DNA of 6,533 nucleotides from Phycisphaerae bacterium (GCA_030630315.1 DAOVNI010000098.1:1-6533), one strand, 5' to 3'; positions 1-5,919 are shown, numbered from the stretch's first letter. The notes: generated from the sequence alone by a model not told the origin. Made by a program: numbers and translations.

Positions 1-49
1 AACAAAATAAATAATGAAGACGGACAATAAAAATCTAAATAGAGAATTT

Positions 50-1063
50 TTAGCGAGTCTGCTCTATACATTGAAAAACGGCCTTTGCAGCGGCGATATG
101 GACAGATTTTGACTGATTTTTCAGAAGCTGTGGCAGAAAATTTGTAAGTTGTGGTGTGCCAATTCGACCTATCGCCAGTGCTGTCCGCACATTAACCCGT
201 TCGAGCGCATTTTTATCCAGCCCGGCAGTGAGATTTTTCGTAAAAACATCGAGGACTTCGGGCTCTCCGATGGTGTCTTTGAGCATACCAAGCTGTTCGG
301 CTGCGGCGAGGCGAACTTCCAATATGTCGTCATCCAACATAGTAATCAGGGCATTTCTGGCCTGTATTGTTGCCAGTGCCCCCATTGCCTTTACACCCAT
401 AATTCTATCGTCGGCGTAAGTGCTTATAAGCATTGCCCACAACTTCGGAAATATCCGCTCATCGCTGAGCATTGCTATGGCCTCGGCCGTCTGAAGTCTG
501 ACTCTGTCGTCGGAATCCTCGCGCTGCAAGGTCCAATACAAGAACTTTAGTACGCTTTTATCGCCACTTTTGCCGAGCAGTAAAGCGGCATTGGCTCTAA
601 CTGTCTGGTCGTTGCTGGCTATCGCTTTGCGAAGAAGCTGGAAGCTGTCAGGAGAGCCGAGCTTGCTCATCGCGTACGCGGCGGCAATTTTGACGTTTTC
701 GTTTTCATCTTGTAATAGTGGCGCAACTTCGCTTTTGGCAAGGGAGTATTGCAAATCACCTACAGCCAGAGCAGCTGCAAATCTAACCGGCACAAATTTA
801 TCCTTTAATAATCGTTGTACTTTAGGCATCAACCTGATTTGTTTGGTTGTTGCGACAACTTCGATAGCATTAACCTTGATTAGTGGGTTATCGTCAGCTA
901 AAGCCTCCTGAATAATCTGGGTAGCTTGCGGTTTAAGGTTATTGACGCTGATGGTATCAACAGGGGTATGGGTATAAGTTCTCTGGAGCGTTTTATTGCA
1001 TCCGGAGACCGCAAAAGCTAAAAACGCAAAGGCAAAAACTAAAGACCATAACTTGAAATTCAC
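50..1063 (-). CDS. HEAT-repeat lipoprotein
   Basis: A 337-residue protein with a lipoprotein signal peptide: hydrophobic residues 5-18, then lipobox V-S-G-C with the lipidated Cys at 22. The mature part is almost entirely helical repeats of about 30 residues with the HEAT/PBS-lyase pattern (for example VRFAAALAVGDL near 93-104, VKIAAAYAMSKLG near 124-136, VRANAALLLGKSG near 155-167), covering roughly residues 47-337. Such solenoids usually bind other proteins; no catalytic residues are apparent. It is probably anchored in a membrane by its acylated N-terminus. The start is GTG, supported by an AGGAG six bases upstream that overlaps the stop codon of lnt, so the two genes are probably translated from one message. 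The upstream neighbour lnt encodes the enzyme that would finish its lipidation. HEAT-repeat architecture is clear; the specific partner is unknown. Confidence 0.9.
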   Translation of the reverse strand: MNFKLWSLVFAFAFLAFAVSGCNKTLQRTYTHTPVDTISVNNLKPQATQIIQEALADDNPLIKVNAIEVVATTKQIRLMPKVQRLLKDKFVPVRFAAALAVGDLQYSLAKSEVAPLLQDENENVKIAAAYAMSKLGSPDSFQLLRKAIASNDQTVRANAALLLGKSGDKSVLKFLYWTLQREDSDDRVRLQTAEAIAMLSDERIFPKLWAMLISTYADDRIMGVKAMGALATIQARNALITMLDDDILEVRLAAAEQLGMLKDTIGEPEVLDVFTKNLTAGLDKNALERVNVRTALAIGRIGTPQLTNFLPQLLKNQSKSVHIAAAKAVFQCIEQTR

Positions 1064-1069
1064 TTTTCG

Positions 1070-1074
1070 CTCCT
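1070..1074 (-). promoter_or_regulatory. Ribosome binding site AGGAG deciding a GTG start
   Basis: AGGAG on the minus strand, six bases before the GTG of the HEAT-repeat lipoprotein. It shares bases with the TAG stop of lnt (1073-1075). It supports GTG 1063 as the start and suggests coupled translation. Confidence 0.75.
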
Positions 1075-2881
1075 ATCGTTTTTTCACTTTTTGCTTTATG
1101 CCGGTTGCTACTGTGACTATTATGAGCGAAACAAGGCAAGCTGCACAAGAAAAATCCAGCCATTGGCCGTATTTGCTAAAAAAAGTTACCCTCTTATCTA
1201 TCGGCATTTTATCGGCAAACCATCCAGCCAACCCCTTCCGTTCCATAGCTGTAACCGGCAAATCAGGGCTTGCCGCAATATAGCCATCGCGTATCCGCCC
1301 TAAAGTATCGATGAGGCAGCTTATGCCGGTATTGACGCTTCGCAAGACGGCAAGTCTGTTTTCGACGGCCCTGAAGACGCAAATAGCTGCGTGCTGAGGA
1401 AGCTCTGTGCTCGGCAAGACTTTCTCGCCCTTGAATCTCACAAACCAGCCGTCGTTACTTATATTGATGAGCCAGTCAATCTGCTTGCGGCCGTGCTCGT
1501 CCAGTGCAAATCTTCGTACAATCGCAGGCATTGTGGCCTCATAACAAATTATTACGCTGAATTTGTAAATTCGGGCTTCCTGGCCTTTGGTCATTTCAAA
1601 GACGGTGTATTCGCTGCCCGCGTCGAGTGAATGGTCGTAATTATATGGATTAAATTTCATCACCAGCTTAAAAAGCAAAGGAAAACTCTTTTTGAAGGGC
1701 AGCACTTCGCCGAAGAGGACCAGGTGAATTTTGCTGTATTGTTTGTCCGATTGTTGCCCGTCTGGTTTGTACAGGAATGCTGAATTATATCTTTCAGCCA
1801 ACCGGCTTTTTGATTCGTCCGGCACGCCGCCATAAGCGCCTACAAGCACAAAAGCGGTGTCTTTGGAATGTTCTCGAAGGGCCTTGTCAAACGCCTTCCA
1901 GAGATGTGAAGGGTCCACAAGCGCCAACACTTCGGGATTCAATGTCGCCTGTACCATTGTCTCGGGCCAGACGATGAGTTCGGCACCGGCTTCGGCGCTG
2001 GCTTTACTTTTTTGCATCAGCTCATCAAATATCGTCTGAGATGTCTGCGCAGCGTATTGGCCCTCGCCCCTCAGTGCCTCCCTTTTAACCGACTGCGGGA
2101 CGTTTGACTGCAGGGAGGCAACCACGGGACCGGTCTCGACGAATTCATCTTCCTGACTTATCCTCCATCGCCCGTAGAAGACCGTGGCAAGCAGTGCAGC
2201 GCACACTACAGCAGTTTTTATAAGGTTGCTGAGTTTGAAAATGTTTTTCCAGTATCGACTATCGCCTGTCCGCCGTAGCTTCAGCGAAGGCGGAAGTATC
2301 GAGTATCGCCTGTCCGCCGTAGCTTCAGCGAAGGCGGAAGCATCGATTATCAATTCAGCCAGCAGGCCGTTGACCATTGCTATCAGAAAAGAAAGACCCG
2401 CTGTGCCGAATATGTCGGCTATCTGGATGAGCGTGATATTGGCGTACTGGCTGTGCGCCAGGAGACGCCAGAAAAATCCGCCTAAGAAAAGACCCTGCAG
2501 GCGCTCGGCACCGACGAATAGTACGCCCGCCGCCAGAAATAGCGGTATCTTTTTTATTCTGCAATAACGCAGACAAAGTGCGAGTATCGGCCAGTGCACA
2601 GCCGTGTACAGACAAAAGGTGGCCCAGCCCACCACCGTTATGGGAGCTATCCAATATAGATTGCCGAGCCAATAGCAGAGTGAAATTAAGTAGGCGGCAA
2701 CTGCTAATCGCTTAGGTTTTGTCCGCCGTGGGCGGAGCGAACAGGCCAGGATGAAAGGCACCAGCGCCACCCACGCCAGCGGCGAGAGGCTAATCGGCGC
2801 CTGAATCACCGTCAGCATCGCCGCACTGGCAATGAACGCTAAGCAAAGCAGGAAAATATTCTTTATCTTAGCATTTTTCAA
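1073..2881 (-). CDS. lnt: Apolipoprotein N-acyltransferase (Lnt)
   Basis: An integral membrane enzyme that transfers a third acyl chain from phospholipid to the N-terminal Cys of apolipoproteins. It has 602 residues, against roughly 500-550 usual for the family. Residues 1-238 are a membrane domain of several helices (about 10-27, 33-47, 60-80, 83-104, 113-130, 150-177, 222-238). Residues 250-540 are the nitrilase-like domain, and a final helix lies near 576-594. The family's catalytic triad is visible: Glu307 in WPET, Lys384 in YSKIH, Cys446 in ICYE, with Glu392 in FGE and Glu448 also conserved. NISNDGWF (473-480) is a further hallmark. The start is TTG, overlapping the methyltransferase stop as TTGA, with AAAGGA nine bases upstream. 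Two features are odd: residues 182-211, before the last N-terminal helix, are encoded by two 44-bp repeats, and residues 49-54 by a third palindrome. Neighbouring lipoprotein genes are probable substrates. Identity is secure. Confidence 0.96.
   Translation of the reverse strand: MKNAKIKNIFLLCLAFIASAAMLTVIQAPISLSPLAWVALVPFILACSLRPRRTKPKRLAVAAYLISLCYWLGNLYWIAPITVVGWATFCLYTAVHWPILALCLRYCRIKKIPLFLAAGVLFVGAERLQGLFLGGFFWRLLAHSQYANITLIQIADIFGTAGLSFLIAMVNGLLAELIIDASAFAEATADRRYSILPPSLKLRRTGDSRYWKNIFKLSNLIKTAVVCAALLATVFYGRWRISQEDEFVETGPVVASLQSNVPQSVKREALRGEGQYAAQTSQTIFDELMQKSKASAEAGAELIVWPETMVQATLNPEVLALVDPSHLWKAFDKALREHSKDTAFVLVGAYGGVPDESKSRLAERYNSAFLYKPDGQQSDKQYSKIHLVLFGEVLPFKKSFPLLFKLVMKFNPYNYDHSLDAGSEYTVFEMTKGQEARIYKFSVIICYEATMPAIVRRFALDEHGRKQIDWLINISNDGWFVRFKGEKVLPSTELPQHAAICVFRAVENRLAVLRSVNTGISCLIDTLGRIRDGYIAASPDLPVTAMERKGLAGWFADKMPIDKRVTFFSKYGQWLDFSCAACLVSLIIVTVATGIKQKVKKR
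2251..2338 (-). repeat. Two tandem 44-bp palindromic repeats inside lnt
   Basis: Copies at 2251-2294 and 2295-2338 differ at a single base (C2259 versus G2303); a degenerate 13-base start of a third copy follows at 2339-2351. Each copy ends in a 26-bp imperfect palindrome with outer arms TCCGCC and GGCGGA and inner arms GCT and AGC. Because 44 is not a multiple of three, the copies are translated in different frames: the first translated as FAEATADRRYS, the second as PSLKLRRTGDSRY. Together they encode Lnt residues 182-211. Confidence 0.9.
2722..2736 (-). repeat. Mini-palindrome TCCGCC-GTG-GGCGGA inside lnt
   Basis: A perfect 6-bp inverted repeat around a 3-base loop, with the same arms as the 44-bp repeats. 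It encodes Lnt residues 49-54 (LRPRRT), in the loop between the second and third predicted membrane helices. Confidence 0.65.
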
Positions 2882-3831
2882 TCGGCCAAATCCTTTAAAG
2901 CCGTCACTATCTGTTCTGTGCTATATCGCTTTGGGTTGTTCATTCGCACCACAAATTGATTTGTAAACTGCTTCAAGAGTTTTTTGTCAGCGGTAATTTC
3001 TCTTAGAGGTATTTTTATATCAGTTGAAAGTCGCTTGAGTTCATTCAGCTCGGCGGTATTGAAAAATAAATTGGTCCGCCGACAGGCGGATTGATTTTTC
3101 AATTCAGCCAGCCGTTTTTCGGTGTTTTCAACATACTTTTGCGAGATTTCGATGCCGACATAATTTCTGCCCAATTGATAAGCCACTGCTGGGGTAGTTC
3201 CTGAGCCGCTGAAAGGGTCGAGGACGCAATCGCCGGGGTTTGAACTGACGGCGGTTATTCTGGTTAGCAGGCTTTCGGGCATCTGGCAAGGGTGCCAACC
3301 CTGGCGTTCTTTGAATGTGCCGCACACACGAGGGAATTCGTCCCAAACATCGTTAGGCATTTTGCCTTTTGGATTGGCCCGTCTGTCATTATAAATTAAC
3401 TGCCTGTCGGACGGAACTCGTACAGTGTAGTCATTGAAAGTGAATTTTTTTTTATCATTTACGAAGTAAAAAATGTGGGTGTGCGCCCGGGCGAATTTAT
3501 TTTTCGTTTGTTGGCCGAATGTGTAGTGCCATATTAGCCAGTTGCGCATAAAAAGGCCCAGTTCATCAGCTATGATTTTTACGTTCGCGGCATACTCATC
3601 GCCTATTGCTATGTAAAACGAGCCATCTGGCTTTAAAACCTTTTTGCAGACGGTCATCCAGTCTTTCGTCCAGGCGATGTAGTTTTTCTTTTTGACCTTA
3701 TCGTGATACTTGTCGTATTCGTAGCCGATATTAAAAGGCGGGTCGGCGAAAATAAGGTTGGCAAAAGGCTTGGCATTGGCCAAAACCTCTATACAGTCGC
3801 CGCATATTATCTTGTTGAGAAATTTAGACAT
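2878..3831 (-). CDS. Beta-class DNA methyltransferase, probably N6-adenine
   Basis: A 317-residue DNA methyltransferase using S-adenosylmethionine. Catalytic motif IV, DPPF (30-33, in ADPPFNIGY), precedes the cofactor motif I, DPFSGSGTT (205-213). This IV - target recognition - I order defines the beta class, and a DPPF/Y motif usually means adenine N6 methylation, although cytosine N4 cannot be excluded. The region between about 100 and 185 should recognise the target; the site cannot be read from sequence. After the catalytic domain ends near 245 there is an extra helical segment (254-317) of unknown role. Residues 248-253 (SACRRT) are encoded by a palindromic repeat and sit in the linker between the two parts. 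No restriction nuclease is present, so it looks like an orphan enzyme. It has no recognisable ribosome binding site, and a candidate promoter ends close to its ATG. Its stop overlaps the lnt start. Confidence 0.93.
   Translation of the reverse strand: MSKFLNKIICGDCIEVLANAKPFANLIFADPPFNIGYEYDKYHDKVKKKNYIAWTKDWMTVCKKVLKPDGSFYIAIGDEYAANVKIIADELGLFMRNWLIWHYTFGQQTKNKFARAHTHIFYFVNDKKKFTFNDYTVRVPSDRQLIYNDRRANPKGKMPNDVWDEFPRVCGTFKERQGWHPCQMPESLLTRITAVSSNPGDCVLDPFSGSGTTPAVAYQLGRNYVGIEISQKYVENTEKRLAELKNQSACRRTNLFFNTAELNELKRLSTDIKIPLREITADKKLLKQFTNQFVVRMNNPKRYSTEQIVTALKDLAD
2891..2896 (-). promoter_or_regulatory. Ribosome binding site AAAGGA for lnt TTG start
   Basis: AAAGGA lies within the end of the methyltransferase gene, nine bases before the TTG start of lnt. 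It favours TTG 2881 over the first internal Met (residue 22), which would remove the first membrane helix. Confidence 0.6.
3075..3090 (-). repeat. Mini-palindrome TCCGCC-GACA-GGCGGA inside the methyltransferase gene
   Basis: A perfect 6-bp inverted repeat around a 4-base loop, GC-rich in an AT-rich surround, with the same arms as the repeats in lnt. It encodes residues 248-253 of the methyltransferase, between the cofactor domain and the C-terminal helical segment. Confidence 0.65.
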
Positions 3832-3837
3832 AGCTGT

Positions 3838-3865
3838 ATTTTATAAAGCTTTGCTGGTGCTGCAA
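3838..3865 (-). promoter_or_regulatory. Candidate sigma70-type promoter for the methyltransferase gene
   Basis: In the 81-nt gap upstream of the methyltransferase, the minus strand has TTGCAG (3860-3865), a 16-base spacer and TAAAAT (3838-3843). Transcription would begin about seven bases on, at or next to the ATG at 3831, giving a leaderless or nearly leaderless message. No Shine-Dalgarno sequence precedes this ATG, in contrast to the other genes. A small inverted repeat CAATT/AATTG (3870-3874, 3882-3886) lies just upstream and could be an operator or chance. Confidence 0.35.
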
Positions 3866-3912
3866 GAGGCAATTATGTGCAAATTGTGATTTAGGAAAAA
3901 TCTAAGTTTCTA

Positions 3913-4515
3913 TTACGGCTTGATTACCTTCTGTTCTTTGAATACTTTGCCGGTCAGGTAATCGGTAAAGGTTACATTTACCGTCAAGGGCTTTTCATAC
4001 TCATCGATTTTGTCGGCTACGTCGAACGTCAATCTGTAATTGGTGGTTATAAATCCTGCAAGCCAGAGCTTTTTAAGCTCATTTGGCTCTATGTGCCACT
4101 GTCCGAGCAGTGCTTGGCCGTTGTCTTTGTTCAGGTCCCAGAGCTGGACATCCACAGCCCCGGCCGCCTTTATTATGTCACCATCGCGGTCAATCGGCTG
4201 TATGTAGACAATCAGCTTTTCCTTCCTGCCGTCTTTATCTTTGTCGTAAAGATTAGTGTACCCGGTAATCCTGATTCTCTGGAGACGGTCGAGATTTTCA
4301 AGCTTGGCCTCGGGCGGTAAGGCGGAGAGAACCTGTATATGTTCTTTTAATTGTTCGGTTTCGGATCTGGACTGCTCGATTTGGCGCGTTAGTTGTGTTT
4401 TTTCCTGTTTCAGCGTCTTGATTTCTTTTGCCGTGGATGCTCTGCTGCCGGCGTTTTCACAGCCTGCGGCGATGGCGAGCAGGCATCCGGCCAGGATAAT
4501 TGTTACTGGTCTCAC
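3913..4515 (-). CDS. Lipoprotein with coiled coil and Asp-rich loop (paralogue B)
   Basis: A 200-residue lipoprotein from the GTG at 4515: positive N-terminus, hydrophobic residues 4-15, lipobox I-A-A-G-C with Cys19. Residues about 29-64 form a charged coiled coil (KEIKTLKQEKTQLTRQIEQ and on). The rest is a probably beta-rich domain with a DKDKDG loop at 91-96, which fits the DxDxDG pattern of calcium-binding EF-hand and dockerin loops. Ends in a conserved TFTDYLTGKVF segment. The mature part aligns without gaps over 182 residues, about two-thirds identical, with the product of the gene immediately upstream, so this is a tandem duplication. The open frame reaches a TTG at 4557, but that start has a badly placed ribosome binding site and gives an untypically long N-region. 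I do not recognise a named family; function unknown. Confidence 0.87.
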   Translation of the reverse strand: MRPVTIILAGCLLAIAAGCENAGSRASTAKEIKTLKQEKTQLTRQIEQSRSETEQLKEHIQVLSALPPEAKLENLDRLQRIRITGYTNLYDKDKDGRKEKLIVYIQPIDRDGDIIKAAGAVDVQLWDLNKDNGQALLGQWHIEPNELKKLWLAGFITTNYRLTFDVADKIDEYEKPLTVNVTFTDYLTGKVFKEQKVIKP

Positions 4516-4524
4516 TTGTGTACG

Positions 4525-4531
4525 CCTTTTT
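4525..4531 (-). promoter_or_regulatory. Ribosome binding site AAAAAGG deciding a GTG start
   Basis: AAAAAGG ends nine bases before GTG 4515, in the 22-nt gap after the upstream lipoprotein gene. The rival TTG at 4557 has AAGGA directly abutting it, which is too close. Confidence 0.5.
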
Positions 4532-4537
4532 AATTGA

Positions 4538-5200
4538 TTATTGTTTCTTATCAACAATCCTTATTAGTTTCTCTTCGTTGAATACGTTACCGGTCAGGTA
4601 ATCGGTAAAGGTTACTTTCACTGTCAATGGCTCTTTGAGGCCTTCGGTTTTGTCAGCTATATCGAATGTTAATTTGTAATTGGTGGATATAAATCCTGCA
4701 AACCAGAGTTTTTTTAGCTGGTTTGGCTCTACGTGCCACTGTCCGAGAGGTGCCTGGTCTTTGTTTTTGTTCGGGTCCTGGAGCCGGACATCCACGGCCC
4801 CGACCGCCTTTATTATGTCACCATCTTCATCGAGCGGTTGTATGTAAACAATCAGCTTTTCCTTCCTGCCGTCTTTGTCTTTATCGTAGAAGTCGGTATA
4901 TTTGGTAATTTTAATTCTTTGCAGGCGATAGAGATTTTCGGGCTTGACCCCGGGCGGCAAGTCGGAAAGAACTCGTATTTGTTTTTTTAAATCTTTGTTT
5001 TCGAGTTTGGACTTCTCGATTTGGCGTGCTAAATCTTTTTTTTCCCGTCTCAACGTGTTTATTTCTTCTGTTAGGGATGGTTTCCTGCCGGCATTTTCAC
5101 AGCCTGCAACAAAGTGCATCAGAGCACAAGAGCATAAGAGCACTGGAACGACCGCGGAACACCGAGCTGTGGGCCTGGAATTTCGATATTCGACATTCAT
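4538..5200 (-). CDS. Lipoprotein with coiled coil and Asp-rich loop (paralogue A)
   Basis: A 220-residue lipoprotein: signal peptide with Arg residues at 6, 9 and 13, hydrophobic 16-32, lipobox V-A-G-C with Cys34. Residues about 44-79 form a charged coiled coil; DKDKDG at 106-111 and DEDGD at 124-128 are Asp-rich loops resembling calcium sites. It is the closer-to-promoter member of a tandem pair; similarity to paralogue B begins at the lipobox (AGCENAG) and ends near residue 215. Its signal peptide is unrelated to B's and is encoded largely by repeat DNA: the first codons are an AT-rich palindromic repeat and codons for VLLCSCAL are an 8-bp tandem repeat. The ATG overlaps the clpP stop as TAATG, with AGGAAG seven bases upstream, so translation is probably coupled. 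Function unknown; a cell-envelope spacer or scaffold is a guess. Confidence 0.88.
   Translation of the reverse strand: MNVEYRNSRPTARCSAVVPVLLCSCALMHFVAGCENAGRKPSLTEEINTLRREKKDLARQIEKSKLENKDLKKQIRVLSDLPPGVKPENLYRLQRIKITKYTDFYDKDKDGRKEKLIVYIQPLDEDGDIIKAVGAVDVRLQDPNKNKDQAPLGQWHVEPNQLKKLWFAGFISTNYKLTFDIADKTEGLKEPLTVKVTFTDYLTGNVFNEEKLIRIVDKKQ
5121..5144. repeat. Three 8-bp tandem repeats (AGAGCAYA)
   Basis: On the plus strand AGAGCACA, AGAGCATA and AGAGCACT follow each other directly. They sit within the signal-peptide codons of lipoprotein A, encoding its hydrophobic core around residues 19-27. Confidence 0.6.
5178..5192 (-). repeat. 15-bp AT-rich repeat at the start of lipoprotein A
   Basis: CGAATATCGAAATTC on the minus strand occurs exactly, in opposite orientation, at 5871-5885 in the repeat between the clpP genes. 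Here it encodes residues 3-8 of lipoprotein A. The bases from its ATG through the next ten (5188-5200) also match 5889-5901 at 12 of 13 positions. Confidence 0.65.
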
Positions 5201-5829
5201 TATTTTTCTTCCTGCTCTCTGACGATTTCTGGCGCTTTTTGCAATATTCTATCGGCCAGTCCGTAATTGATTGCTTCGGCTGCGTTCAGCCAGAGATTTC
5301 GGTCGCAATCCTTTTCGACTTTCTCAGGTTTTTGTCCTGTATGTTTGGCCAATATATCATAAAGCCGGGCGCGCAGCCGTAGTATTTCCTTTGCTTCGAT
5401 ATCGAGGTCTGTAGCGGGTCCCTCCAATATGCCTGTGATTAGGGGCTGGTGCAAAAGAATTCTGTTGTTTGTCAGGAGGAATCGCTTGCCGGCCTTACCG
5501 CCGGCCAATAACACCGCCGCCATACTTGCCGCCTGTCCGACACAATACGTCGCGACGTCACATCGCAAAAACTGCATCGTATCATACACTGCAAGCCCCG
5601 CTGTGATTGAGCCGCCGGGTGAATTGATGTAAAAATGAATATCGGTCTTGGTGTCTTCATTGCTCAAAAACAGCAACTGCGCGATAATTAAATTTGCGGT
5701 TTCGTCATTAAGCGCGCCGCCGAGAAAAACTATTCTGTCCTTCAGCAGTCTTGAAAAAATATCGTATGCGCGTTCGGTTCGACCGCTTTTCTCGATTACT
5801 ATCGGTACTAAGTTCTGATTAACGCTCAT
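5200..5829 (-). CDS. clpP: ATP-dependent Clp protease proteolytic subunit, Asp-to-Asn triad variant
   Basis: A 209-residue ClpP, a cytoplasmic serine peptidase that forms stacked heptamers and degrades proteins fed by an AAA+ unfoldase such as ClpX. The N-terminus ([22 protein letters not shown]) has the usual axial loop and hydrophobic-patch sequence. Nucleophile Ser102 lies in GQAASM and His127 in LLHQPL. Aligning the last segment (DCDRN versus the usual DTDRD) puts Asn178 where the catalytic Asp belongs. ATG 5829 is chosen because GAGGAA lies eight bases upstream and its N-terminus matches the family; the frame stays open to an ATG at 5901, but those 24 codons are mostly a palindromic repeat. 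The neighbour upstream is a second, different ClpP, so the two may form a mixed complex. The stop overlaps the lipoprotein A start by one base. No ClpX is in view. Confidence 0.95.
   Translation of the reverse strand: MSVNQNLVPIVIEKSGRTERAYDIFSRLLKDRIVFLGGALNDETANLIIAQLLFLSNEDTKTDIHFYINSPGGSITAGLAVYDTMQFLRCDVATYCVGQAASMAAVLLAGGKAGKRFLLTNNRILLHQPLITGILEGPATDLDIEAKEILRLRARLYDILAKHTGQKPEKVEKDCDRNLWLNAAEAINYGLADRILQKAPEIVREQEEK
5208..5213 (-). promoter_or_regulatory. Ribosome binding site AGGAAG for lipoprotein A
   Basis: AGGAAG lies in the last codons of the upstream clpP, seven bases before the ATG at 5200. It supports that ATG even though the codons after it are repeat-derived. Confidence 0.6.
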
Positions 5830-5837
5830 TTCTATTA

Positions 5838-5843
5838 TTCCTC
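5838..5843 (-). promoter_or_regulatory. Ribosome binding site GAGGAA deciding the clpP start
   Basis: GAGGAA lies eight bases before ATG 5829. The alternative ATG at 5901 has AGG touching the start codon, which is too close, so 5829 is preferred. Confidence 0.75.
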
Positions 5844-5865
5844 GCAGAATTAGCATATAGTGGGC

Positions 5866-5919
5866 AAATCCGAATATCGAAATTCGGAATTCGAAATTCA
5901 TCCTTCGTATTTCGGATTT
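5866..5919. repeat. AT-rich palindromic repeat between the two clpP genes
   Basis: Outer arms AAATCCGAATATCGAA (5866-5881) and TTCGTATTTCGGATTT (5904-5919) are inverted repeats matching at 13 of 16 positions. The centre contains CGAAATTC twice, 14 bases apart (5878-5885, 5892-5899). It occupies most of the 98-nt gap between the clpP genes. A 15-base piece recurs inverted at 5178-5192. A folded RNA here could affect stability or processing between the two clpP messages. Confidence 0.7.

Noticed and set aside
1..49. Terminator or small gene downstream of the HEAT-repeat gene
   Set aside because: AT-rich sequence without a GC-rich stem and T-run; too short before the window edge to judge.
149..550. 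Plus-strand open frames opposite the HEAT-repeat gene
   Set aside because: The minus-strand product has a clear lipobox and HEAT periodicity across the whole region; the plus-strand products are Cys/Ser-rich without family features.
2251..2351. CRISPR array
   Set aside because: The 44-bp copies are directly adjacent with no spacers, and lie in a coding gene.
2355..2672. A 105-codon minus-strand frame inside lnt
   Set aside because: It overlaps the conserved membrane domain of Lnt in another frame and has no recognisable features.
3403..3414. Another possible copy of the hairpin family (CCTGTCGGACGG)
   Set aside because: The arms do not match TCCGCC/GGCGGA and it encodes VPSDRQ, which looks native to the methyltransferase.
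3832..3912. Terminator after lipoprotein B
   Set aside because: Only weak stems are present (for example GATTT/AAATC, 5 bp, AT-rich) with no T-run following on the minus strand.
5484..5508. GCCGGC-rich inverted repeat in the second clpP
   Set aside because: It encodes the conserved [11 protein letters not shown] segment of ClpP and is explained by codon content.
5830..5901. N-terminal extension of the second ClpP from ATG 5901
   Set aside because: The added 24 residues are mostly a palindromic repeat, the start lacks a properly spaced ribosome binding site, and Met at 5829 has a good one and a family-like N-terminus.
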